Source of the DNA: Flavobacteriales bacterium | GTDB taxonomy: Bacteria; Bacteroidota; Bacteroidia; Flavobacteriales_F; PHOS-HE28 | Assembly: GCA_020852835.1 (NCBI GenBank) | Contig: JADZAC010000027.1 | Span: 18,957 to 82,956 of the forward strand | Length of the DNA stretch: 64,000 nucleotides | Reading direction: 5' to 3' | Part shown: in pieces, positions 45,490 to 53,033 of the stretch | Layout of the letters: every line of letters begins with the position of its first letter | How positions within the stretch are numbered: position 1 is the first letter of the stretch | Notes under the pieces: model-generated | Databases searched by the model: none | The model's input: the letters and a program-made list of their open reading frames with translations, nothing else | Told to the model about the DNA's origin: nothing | Made by a program: the position numbers and the translations under genes

Positions 45490-48303
45490 TCAGAAGGAAT
45501 AGCTCAGCTCTCCGCTGAAATAGGCCCCTTGGCGATAGCGTGTCACCAGTTCGTCCCCATCGGTTGTCCGTCCGTCGCCATTCCCGTCCTGCAGCAGCAG
45601 GATGCGGGTGTTGAACACGTTGGCTGCACCGAGCTTCAGGTGGAACTGTTCCCCGAAACGCATGCCCATGGTAAGGTCCAACTGGCCGGCGGGCATTTCG
45701 TAGATGTCGGGCGTACCCGCACTGCCTACGGCATGCAGGCGTTTGCCACGGATGTTGTACACGAGGTTGCACTGCATGCGCGAGGCACTGTCCGCCATGT
45801 AGATCCCCGCGTTCACCACATAGGGGCTCTGGCCCATCATGGGCCGCTCGTTGGCCTGGCCTACGGCATCCGGGCCCAGCGTTACGGTGCTGTGCACCAA
45901 GGTGCCGTTGAACAACACGCCCATGCGGCTGAGGAAGCCCTGGGTGAAGAGCCCCGCGATCGAGCGCCGTATTTCCACTTCTGCCCCCAGGCTGCGGGCG
46001 CGCTCTGCATTGTGGTAGGTGAAGTTGCGGGTGCCGCCCGAACCGGCACCGGGAACGAAGAACAGCTCGATCGGGCTTTGGAACGTCTTGCTGAACACGC
46101 CGGCGCTGACCACCTCGCCCAGGCCGGGGTACATCTCCCAGCGGGCATCGAGGTTGCCGATGGTGGCGGTGGTGAGGGCGGGGTTGCCGTAGAGCACGTT
46201 GTTGCTGCTGAAGTCATAAAAGGAGAAGGGGGCCAGCTCCCGGAATTCGGGGCGGTTCACCGTGCTGCTCCAGGCCACACGAACCAGGGAACGCTCGTTG
46301 AGGTCCCAAGCGGCATTCACCGAGGGGAGCACGCTGGTAACGGGGTTGTTCACATGCACGGCGTTGCCGCCATAGGTGGCACCGTGCAGTTCCTGCCGGT
46401 TGTGCTCCACCCGCACCCCGCCGCTCACTGTGAGGCGTTTGGCCCATTGCACGGTGGTGCCGAAGTGGCCCGCCAGCAGGGTGTTGGCCGCCGTGTAGCT
46501 GTCGCTGGGGTTGGTGCCTTCCTCCAGCTTGAAGCCCGTGGTGCCGTTGATGTTGGCGGCGGAGAAGATCTCCTCCAGCGGCAAGGTTGCCAGGGATTGG
46601 TCGAACTGGCTGCTGTGCCCTTTGCGGAAGCTCATCCAGCGCGCGGCAAAGGCGCGGTCTTTGCGCTCGGCCAGCATGCCTCCTTGTAGCGTAGCTGTCA
46701 CGCGGCCTTCCTCGCTGCCCAGTTTGTGGTCCAGGTCCAGTTTGCCGGTCCAGGTGCTTTCGTCCAAGTCGCTGAAGAAGCGGCCGGCATCCAAGGTGGA
46801 TGCCGTGGGCGCGATCACCACTTGGTACGGGGCATCGGTGGAGCCGATGCTGCGCACCGTGCGCACGCGCCGCAGGTCGGGCTCTTGGCTCCAGGCCCGG
46901 CCGTAGCCCACGGTCCAGTCCAGCCCGGTGCGGTCGCTGGCCAGGTCGTGGCTGCCGGCCAGCTGGCCGCTGTACACGGTGCGCTGCAGGAAGTGGTGGG
47001 CGTAGTTGCGCACGTCGAAGCCTTCCTCCAAGTTGCGCCCCGTGCGCTCGGTGGTGCGGTTTTCGCCGGATTGGATGAAGAGGTTGCGGAACTCCAACTT
47101 GGTGCCTGTGCCCAGCAAGGCGCTCCAGTTGTGCATCACGCTGGCCCGCGCGGTGCGTACGTTCTCCTGGTCGGTATAGGTGTAGATGGTGTCGCTCTGT
47201 CCGGCCGCGGCATCATAGGCGTTGTAGTTGTACTGTTGCGCGGTCCACGCCGCGCTGGTGTTGGAGAGGCTGATGGAGGTTACTGTGCCGTAGCTGTTGC
47301 GCGCATCGGGCTTGCCCATGCGGCGGGCGATCAGCAGGCCGAAGCGCTGGTCGGGGGCGGCTTGTTGCACGGAGGAGCCCCAGGTGTTGGGCAACGCCTG
47401 GCCCAAGGCGGCGAGGGTGTTCGCGTCGTTCACCGTATTCAAGTGTTCCGGGAAGGCGGACGGCAGCTTGCGCGAGCCGTCGTCGAAACCCAGGAAATCG
47501 GTGCTGCTGCGCTGGTCCTGCCGGAAGTCGCTGAAGGTGGTGCCGGAGCGGATGCCCAGGCCCACGCTCACCTTCACTTCGTTTTCCTGCGGCACACCCA
47601 TGGTGGCCAGTTCGATCACCCCGCCCGCGAATTCGCCGGGCAGGTGCGTGGCGCCGCTCTTGTACACCATCATGCGGTCCAGTGCCCCGCTGGGCAGCAG
47701 GTCGAAGCTGAAGGCGCGTTTGTCCGGCTCCAGGCTGGGAGCGCTCACGCCGTTGAGCAGTACACTGTTGTACCGGTCGCCCAGGCCGCGCACCATCACG
47801 AAGCGGCCGTCGGTGATGGTGATGCCCGGCATGCGCTTCACTACGTCGGCTGCGCTGCGGTCCTGGCCCTTGGCGATCTGCTGGCGCCCCACGCCGTTGG
47901 CCACCTGTCCGCTGTTGCGCACGGCCAGCACCACGGCGGCTTCCGTGTCCATGCGCCGCTCGCGCACCACCTCCACGGTCTCCATCTGCAGGCCTCCTTC
48001 GGCGAAGAGCAGTTCCACGTGCACGGTGGAGGCGTTGCCCAGGACCACCTCGCGTTCCAAATTGGCATGGCCCATTTGGCTGGCCACCAAGGTGTGCGTG
48101 CCCGGTGCGGCGATCAGGCTGAAGCGCCCGTCGAGGTCGGTGGTGGCGGCCACGGTGCTGCCCTTGATCGCCACGCTGGTGAAGGGCTGCGGCTGCTGTA
48201 CGCCTTCTTCCAGGGCCAGCACCAGCCCGGTGATGGTGCCTTGCTGGGCCATGGCGCCGGTATAACTAAGCAGGCCCAGGAAAAGGATGAGTTTGCGGAT
48301 CAT
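45490..48303 (-). CDS. TonB-dependent outer-membrane receptor
   Basis: A 937-residue receptor. It has a signal peptide (MIRKLILFLGLLSYTGAMAQ), a carboxypeptidase-regulatory-like domain (SVAIKGSTVAATTDLDGRFS), a plug domain (QDRSAADVVKRMPGITITDG, FVMVRGLGDRYNSVLLNGV) and a 22-strand barrel ending in an aromatic C-terminus (GAYFSGELSYSF). It moves a ligand across the outer membrane using TonB energy. There is no SusD-like partner; instead a beta-helix-like lipoprotein follows downstream. 11-bp-phased TTAAC repeats upstream match those of the adjacent phosphate genes, so a phosphorus-containing ligand is a reasonable guess, not shown by the protein itself. Confidence 0.93.
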   Translation of the reverse strand: MIRKLILFLGLLSYTGAMAQQGTITGLVLALEEGVQQPQPFTSVAIKGSTVAATTDLDGRFSLIAAPGTHTLVASQMGHANLEREVVLGNASTVHVELLFAEGGLQMETVEVVRERRMDTEAAVVLAVRNSGQVANGVGRQQIAKGQDRSAADVVKRMPGITITDGRFVMVRGLGDRYNSVLLNGVSAPSLEPDKRAFSFDLLPSGALDRMMVYKSGATHLPGEFAGGVIELATMGVPQENEVKVSVGLGIRSGTTFSDFRQDQRSSTDFLGFDDGSRKLPSAFPEHLNTVNDANTLAALGQALPNTWGSSVQQAAPDQRFGLLIARRMGKPDARNSYGTVTSISLSNTSAAWTAQQYNYNAYDAAAGQSDTIYTYTDQENVRTARASVMHNWSALLGTGTKLEFRNLFIQSGENRTTERTGRNLEEGFDVRNYAHHFLQRTVYSGQLAGSHDLASDRTGLDWTVGYGRAWSQEPDLRRVRTVRSIGSTDAPYQVVIAPTASTLDAGRFFSDLDESTWTGKLDLDHKLGSEEGRVTATLQGGMLAERKDRAFAARWMSFRKGHSSQFDQSLATLPLEEIFSAANINGTTGFKLEEGTNPSDSYTAANTLLAGHFGTTVQWAKRLTVSGGVRVEHNRQELHGATYGGNAVHVNNPVTSVLPSVNAAWDLNERSLVRVAWSSTVNRPEFRELAPFSFYDFSSNNVLYGNPALTTATIGNLDARWEMYPGLGEVVSAGVFSKTFQSPIELFFVPGAGSGGTRNFTYHNAERARSLGAEVEIRRSIAGLFTQGFLSRMGVLFNGTLVHSTVTLGPDAVGQANERPMMGQSPYVVNAGIYMADSASRMQCNLVYNIRGKRLHAVGSAGTPDIYEMPAGQLDLTMGMRFGEQFHLKLGAANVFNTRILLLQDGNGDGRTTDGDELVTRYRQGAYFSGELSYSF

Positions 48304-48386
48304 GGATCGTTGCGCCCGGCCGGATAGGGTGGCCTGAACGTGGGCGCAAAAGTCCAAGGCGTGGATTGCCCCGGTCTTGATCCGGT

Positions 48387-48403
48387 GTTAAGGAACGGTT
48401 ACC
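48387..48403 (-). promoter_or_regulatory. Candidate Pho-type operator upstream of the TonB receptor
   Basis: On the minus strand GGTAAC (48403-48398) and CTTAAC (48392-48387) have their TAAC cores exactly 11 bp apart. A -7-like GACTTTTG lies at 48354-48347, between this site and the ATG. Confidence 0.4.
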
Positions 48404-48453
48404 AGTGATCCACGCAACCGCGATGGGTGCGCTCTCCGGGGCCTTTAGGCAAG

Positions 48454-49131
48454 CTAGAAGCGGAGGCCGATGCCTACCAATACGTTCACCCCGTCGGTGT
48501 TGCTCTCCAGCACGCTGAAGTTCAAGTTGCCGGCATTGTCCACTTCAAAGGAGGCGGGGTCCACATAGCTGGCCTTGCCGCTGTAGAAGCGTTCCACCCG
48601 GGCTTCGAGGTAGCCCACCCCGCCCAAGTCCACCATCACGCCGCCGGCCCAGCCTGCGCTCAGGGTGAAGTCGTTGGCGTTGCGCTCACTGCGGATCGGC
48701 TCTTGGAGGCCGTCCACGCTGACGCTGCTCTTGGTGGTGAACTGGCGGAAGCCCGCCATGCCGTCCACGTATGGGCGCACGTTGCCCTTGAGCGGACTGA
48801 AGCGCAGCAGCGGGTGGTAGCTGAGCACCTTGGCCCGCACGGCCAGGTCGCCTTCGGTGGCCGAGAGCTCAGGCAAGGCAACAGGCACCGTAAAATGCTG
48901 GTTGCCCATCACCCCGTAGTTGAAGGCGAAGCCCCACTGGAACGGCAGCAGCGCCGAGGGCAGGGTGGCATGCGCCCCCCATGCGAACATGTTGCGGCCC
49001 CAGGTATCGGCGAATTCACCCGTGGGGATGCCCATGCCGATGGTGCCGCCCAAGTTGCCTTGGTAGCCCGTGACCTGGGCCTGTGTTCCGATGGTGACAA
49101 AGGGCGCGAGGAGCAGGAGGAAGTGCCGCAT
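48454..49131 (-). CDS. Outer-membrane beta-barrel protein (porin-family-like)
   Basis: A 225-residue exported protein with a signal peptide (MRHFLLLLAPFVTIGTQAQ). Amphipathic strands alternate (LGGTIGMGIPTGEFADTWG, WGFAFNYGVMGNQHFTVPV, AGWAGGVMVDLGGVGYLEAR), ending NVLVGIGLRF with the terminal Phe of small OmpA/OmpW-like barrels. No specific family is recognised. The ATG at 49131 is preferred over an upstream ATG at 49149, since TAAATTG (49145-49139) there looks like a promoter box. Confidence 0.85.
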   Translation of the reverse strand: MRHFLLLLAPFVTIGTQAQVTGYQGNLGGTIGMGIPTGEFADTWGRNMFAWGAHATLPSALLPFQWGFAFNYGVMGNQHFTVPVALPELSATEGDLAVRAKVLSYHPLLRFSPLKGNVRPYVDGMAGFRQFTTKSSVSVDGLQEPIRSERNANDFTLSAGWAGGVMVDLGGVGYLEARVERFYSGKASYVDPASFEVDNAGNLNFSVLESNTDGVNVLVGIGLRF

Positions 49132-49138
49132 GGCGTGG

Positions 49139-49145
49139 CAATTTA
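49139..49145 (-). promoter_or_regulatory. Probable -7 box (TAAATTG) abutting the barrel gene
   Basis: A near match to TAnnTTTG (one T short), 7 nt before the ATG at 49131 on the minus strand. Confidence 0.3.
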
Positions 49146-49191
49146 CCATGGCTGAGCCGATCCCGTGCCGATCTTCGCCGCGGCACGCACC

Positions 49192-49647
49192 ATGGAGCTT
49201 TTCAGCGGTTTATCGCAGGCCGGCTTGCCCGCGCTGTTCCTGGCCTGCTTTCTGGCGGCAACCGTGTTCCCCTTCAGTTCGGAGGCCTTGTTGGCGGCCA
49301 TGGCCCTGGGCCCGTGGAGCACCATGGCCTTGCTGGCCACCGCAACCGCAGGAAACACCTTGGGAGGCCTGGGCAATTATGCCATCGGTCGCTGGCTGCC
49401 GCAAGGCAGGCTAATGCGCTGGTTGCGCGTGGATCCCCGAAAAGGCGAGCGGTGGAAGGACCAGGTGCAGCGCTTCGGTGCGTGGGCCGCACTGTTCTGC
49501 TGGCTGCCCGTGCTGGGCGACCCCTTGGCCCTTGCGCTGGGCTTGTTCCGCGTGCGGTTCTGGCCGGTGCTGGCCCTGATGTTCATCGGCAAGGCGGCGC
49601 GCTATGCCGTGGTGCTGGCCGCGCTGCGGGGTTGGCCCGGGGCGTGA
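49192..49647 (+). CDS. YqaA/DedA-like small membrane protein
   Basis: A 151-residue polytopic protein of the SNARE-associated (YqaA) family: ALFLACFLAATVFPFSSEAL, ATATAGNTLGGLGNYAIGRW, then a cytosolic loop and FGAWAALFCWLPVLGDPLAL and VLALMFIGKAARYAVVLAAL. Relatives are thought to act in lipid scrambling or membrane homeostasis. ATG 49192 was chosen over an in-frame GTG at 49165. It converges on the LOG-family gene, with adjoining stop codons. Confidence 0.9.
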   Translation: MELFSGLSQAGLPALFLACFLAATVFPFSSEALLAAMALGPWSTMALLATATAGNTLGGLGNYAIGRWLPQGRLMRWLRVDPRKGERWKDQVQRFGAWAALFCWLPVLGDPLALALGLFRVRFWPVLALMFIGKAARYAVVLAALRGWPGA

Positions 49648-50427
49648 TCAGGAAGCCTTGCGCTGGTGGAAATTCTTGCCCTTGATCGGCTGGTTGAGGA
49701 ACCACCAGCCCGGCAGGTCGGCCCCCTTGCCCTTGCGCTGCTGCCACATGTTCACCAGTTGCTCCTGCAGCACCTCGGTGGCTTCCTCCACGCTGTCCAC
49801 CACGTGGATGAATTTCATTTCACCCGGGCTGATGGTTCCTTTTTCCACCATCAGGTCCAACTGGCGCAGCATGGGCGCCCAGAATTCCTTTCCATATAGC
49901 ACGATCGGGAAGCCTTTCACCTTGCCCGTTTGGATCAGTGTGGCGGTTTCGAACATCTCGTCCATGGTGCCCGCACCGCCCGGCATCACTACGAAGCAGA
50001 TGCTGTATTTGAGCAGCAGCACCTTGCGCACGAAGAAGTGGTCGAAGGTGAGGCTCACATCCAGGAACGGATTGGCATATTGTTCCTGGGGCAGCACGAT
50101 GTTGCAGCCCACGCTCTTGGCCCCCACATCCTTGGCACCCCGGTTGGCGGCCTCCATCAGGCCAGGGCCTCCGCCGGTCATTACAGTAAAGCCCACGCGC
50201 CCCACGCGCCGCGCAATGGAACGGGTGGTTTCATAGTAGGGATGGTCCGCCGGGTAGCGGGCACTGCCGAAGAAGGTGACGCAGGGCCCCACATAGTGCA
50301 ACTTGCGGAAGCCGTAAAAGAACTGCTGGGCGATCTTCACCAAGGTCTTCAACTCCTTCCAGCGCGAACGCGGGCCGCTGAGGAAGCTGAGGTCGATGTG
50401 TGCGCGTGCGTCGTGGCGCGTGGCCAT
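49648..50427 (-). CDS. LOG-family protein (TIGR00730-type Rossmann fold)
   Basis: A 259-residue cytosolic protein. The family motifs are clear: VTFFGSARYP, VMTGGGPGLMEAANRGA and the signature MPGGAGTMDEMFE (PGGxGTxxE). The LOG family comprises cytokinin-activating phosphoribohydrolases; bacterial members cleave nucleoside monophosphates such as AMP. The start at 50427 gives the usual opening (THARAH-like, then IDLSFLSGPRSRWKELKTLV) and lies 5 nt after a -7-like box, so an alternative ATG at 50523 is unlikely. Confidence 0.94.
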   Translation of the reverse strand: MATRHDARAHIDLSFLSGPRSRWKELKTLVKIAQQFFYGFRKLHYVGPCVTFFGSARYPADHPYYETTRSIARRVGRVGFTVMTGGGPGLMEAANRGAKDVGAKSVGCNIVLPQEQYANPFLDVSLTFDHFFVRKVLLLKYSICFVVMPGGAGTMDEMFETATLIQTGKVKGFPIVLYGKEFWAPMLRQLDLMVEKGTISPGEMKFIHVVDSVEEATEVLQEQLVNMWQQRKGKGADLPGWWFLNQPIKGKNFHQRKAS

Positions 50428-50432
50428 GGCCG

Positions 50433-50440
50433 CGAAGGTA
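50433..50440 (-). promoter_or_regulatory. -7 box (TACCTTCG) abutting the LOG gene
   Basis: A 7-of-8 match to TAnnTTTG only 5 nt before the ATG. It suggests a near-leaderless transcript. Confidence 0.4.
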
Positions 50441-50708
50441 TTGCCGATGTGTTCGCGCCGGCCTGCGTGTGCCGGTGCAGTGCTGAAGATCCCGTTGTTG
50501 GGCAAGGCGGCGGAACGGTCCATGATGGAAGGACGCTGGTTTTTGTGGGACCGATACGCGGTGGAGGCGTAAAAAGGTTCGGCAATGCCACGGTCCGTAC
50601 CCGCCCGTGCTCTGGTCAGACCGGTATATCATGATCTGAAATTGCATGGAAGTGGCATCCCGACGGCACGGCTGTTCGGGTACCTTCCACCACAACAACG
50701 GAGAGGGG

Positions 50709-52235
50709 ATGATGAAATGGACCTTGTTTGCCATGGCCGGTCTACAGGTATGCAGCACCTCGGCCATTGCGCAGCCCACGTTTGATGCGGGGTATGCGCT
50801 TGGCGTGGGGTATGGCCCCGGCGTGTATGCTGCGGCAAGGGATGACCGGCAGGGCTTTTGGGTGTTCAAGGCGAATGGAACCGGAGCCATGGCAGCGATC
50901 CATGTGGACTCCGCCGGAACCCTGCTGGAGGGTGTGGAGTACTCGGGCCTGGGGATGGGAGCGCCCATCAAGGCATGGACGCTGCCGGACAGTTCCATGT
51001 TTGTGCAGACATGGAGCGGTGGGCTCAGGATCAGCCGTTCCGGAGAGACGTTAGGCTCATTCGTCTTGTCGGACTCGGATAACACCATGTTCCGCATCGC
51101 CGAAGGTGCGCTATCCCGGGGCATATTCTACCGACCGTGGGCGCAGGATGTGGGCCAGTGGCTACCTGGCGACCCCAGCGTACAGCGCATGGACCTGCAC
51201 GGCAACATCCTTGCCCAAAAGAGCTTTATGAATGACAGCTTGCACCTGAAGATCGAGGTTGCTGAATTTGCAGGCCGGAACAACCTTTTGCTTGCGGGCA
51301 GGTCGTTTCGAGAGAATACACCCGTGCTGGCCGTGGTGTGCCTGGACACTTTGCTCAACCTGAAGTGGGCCCGGACCGGCCCGCAGGTCACGATCAACAG
51401 CAATGTGCCCATGTTGATCAAGACGTTCATGGACGGCACCTTCGCCACGATCTGGGACGGAAATGACTACAGCCACAACGGCGGCATATTGCAGATGGAC
51501 ACCATGGGCAACACCATCAAGTTCCGGCGGCACAACATTGGAAACATTGGGGACATTGCCTTCCTGCCGGACGGCGGATGGCTCTTCTTGCATGGCGGAG
51601 GGTTAGGCAACAGCGCCTTGGTCAGCAAGCTCAATGCGGAAGGGGAGTTGCTTTCGTCAACCAGGCTGCATGGCGAATATTGGGGACAGTTATGGGCCGG
51701 CCCCCAGCCCGACCTGTGGTATGCCACCAGTGGAATATGGACCCCCACGGACCTGACCGTGGCCTGCTTTGACCCGGATACGGCCGATTGCACGCCCTTG
51801 ATCCAATGGCCGGGATGGATCCTGGAAGATACAATTGGCACCCATCCGATGGAACTGGTGGAATCGGCGGTTACGATCACTTCAACACCTGCCTCCGTGG
51901 TCAAATCCCCGCTCCCGGTGGTGCGCACCGTGTATTGCGGAACCATTGGCATTCATGGCCCAACTGCAGGGCCAAGCCCAGGGTGTACCCAATTGCCCTT
52001 CTCGAGCAGTGCTTTCATGGTGCAGGTGCCAGTGGCCATGTCGTCATCCGCAGAGCTGCAGCTTACCGACATGTGGGGCAGGGAATTGCCCACCACCGGG
52101 GCAACGTGGGAAACAATGGCGACTGGAAGCAGCAGGCTGCACTTGCCCGCAACCGGTGCCAGTGGCATGGTGGTGTTGCGCATTTTGGCAGGGGAACGGG
52201 CATACACCTGTAAATTGCTCAACACGGGGCCATGA
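50709..52235 (+). CDS. Secreted beta-propeller-like protein with T9SS type A sorting tail
   Basis: A 508-residue exported protein with a signal peptide (MMKWTLFAMAGLQVCSTSAIAQ). Repeated strand pairs typical of WD/kelch-like propellers are visible (MAAIHVDSAGTLLEGVEYSG, QRMDLHGNILAQKSFMNDSL, LQMDTMGNTIKFRRHNIGN, LVSKLNAEGELLSSTRLHGE). The tail resembles a type A T9SS domain (LQLTDMWGRELPTTG, LPATGASGMVVLRILAGERA). No enzyme motif is seen. The start is the first of two tandem ATGs. It is divergent from the LOG gene, with 281 nt between them. Confidence 0.8.
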   Translation: MMKWTLFAMAGLQVCSTSAIAQPTFDAGYALGVGYGPGVYAAARDDRQGFWVFKANGTGAMAAIHVDSAGTLLEGVEYSGLGMGAPIKAWTLPDSSMFVQTWSGGLRISRSGETLGSFVLSDSDNTMFRIAEGALSRGIFYRPWAQDVGQWLPGDPSVQRMDLHGNILAQKSFMNDSLHLKIEVAEFAGRNNLLLAGRSFRENTPVLAVVCLDTLLNLKWARTGPQVTINSNVPMLIKTFMDGTFATIWDGNDYSHNGGILQMDTMGNTIKFRRHNIGNIGDIAFLPDGGWLFLHGGGLGNSALVSKLNAEGELLSSTRLHGEYWGQLWAGPQPDLWYATSGIWTPTDLTVACFDPDTADCTPLIQWPGWILEDTIGTHPMELVESAVTITSTPASVVKSPLPVVRTVYCGTIGIHGPTAGPSPGCTQLPFSSSAFMVQVPVAMSSSAELQLTDMWGRELPTTGATWETMATGSSRLHLPATGASGMVVLRILAGERAYTCKLLNTGP

Positions 52236-52397
52236 GCGCTTCCGGCCGCGGAAGGGCGTGAAGGTGGAATTGCCAAGCGAGGGTGTGCAGTGCCGGTCCT
52301 GGCACGGTGCATGGCCCGCTTGGCCAAACGAATGCCGGATGGCTGCGGTGCTTGCCGTACGGTGACCAAGGTCACAGGAATTCATCCGGCACAGTCC

Positions 52398-52405
52398 GAC
52401 CTTTG
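52398..52405 (+). promoter_or_regulatory. -7 box (GACCTTTG) abutting the DUF302 gene
   Basis: A 7-of-8 match to TAnnTTTG, 4 nt before the ATG at 52410. Confidence 0.4.
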
Positions 52406-52409
52406 GGAC

Positions 52410-52796
52410 ATGAGCTACCATTTCTCCAAAACCCTCCAGCTGGATTTCGGCAGCGCGATCGCCAAGGTCACGGATGAACTGAAGAAGGAAGGCTTCGGCG
52501 TCCTTTCGGAGATCGATATGCAGGCCGCGCTGAAGAACAAGCTGGGCGTGGATTTCCGCCCATACAAGATCCTCGGGGCCTGCAATCCGCCCTTTGCGCA
52601 CAGGGCCGTGCTGGCCGAGCCGCATATCGGCACCATGCTGCCCTGCAACGTGGTGGTGCAGGAGCTTGCCCCGGGGCAGGTGGAAGTATCCGCCGTGGAC
52701 CCGGCAGCCTCCATGATGGCCATCCGCAACGCGGAACTGGCGGGGTTGGCCCGGGAGGTGGGGGAAAAGTTGAAACGTGTGGTCGCGGCCGTGTGA
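52410..52796 (+). CDS. DUF302 domain-containing protein
   Basis: A 128-residue protein made almost entirely of one DUF302 domain: FSKTLQLDFGSAIAKVTDEL, KEGFGVLSEIDMQAALKNKL, RPYKILGACNPPFAHRAVLA, IGTMLPCNVVVQELAPGQVE and VSAVDPAASMM. The conserved Cys in LGACNPP and in LPCNV are present. No signal peptide. Function of the family is unknown. The ATG was chosen because the domain begins immediately after it and a -7 box precedes it. Confidence 0.93.
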   Translation: MSYHFSKTLQLDFGSAIAKVTDELKKEGFGVLSEIDMQAALKNKLGVDFRPYKILGACNPPFAHRAVLAEPHIGTMLPCNVVVQELAPGQVEVSAVDPAASMMAIRNAELAGLAREVGEKLKRVVAAV

Positions 52797-52950
52797 TCTG
52801 ATCGATCACCGCGTACCTGTCCATGGGCCGGAACATGGAAGGTGCTGCCCGGGGCGGAATAGTTTGCCGTGCGGGATCTTGGTGCAATCGCCTGCGGGCG
52901 TTGAGGACGGGGCATGAATATTCCGTTTTATCGGCTATGGAATGTTGTTT

Positions 52951-52958
52951 TACATTTG
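52951..52958 (+). promoter_or_regulatory. -7 box (TACATTTG) for the delta-60 repeat gene
   Basis: A perfect TAnnTTTG, 75 nt before the ATG at 53034, leaving a leader of about 70 nt. Confidence 0.45.
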
Positions 52959-53033
52959 GCCAACCCCTCTCCCTATGAGTTCCGTGCGGCACTGGCCGTT
53001 GCCGGAAGGGAGATCATTAACCCCCTTTTACCC

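Noticed and set aside
49165..49191. GTG start for the YqaA-like gene
   Set aside because: An ATG at 49192 stands closer to the first membrane helix; the extra nine residues add nothing recognisable.
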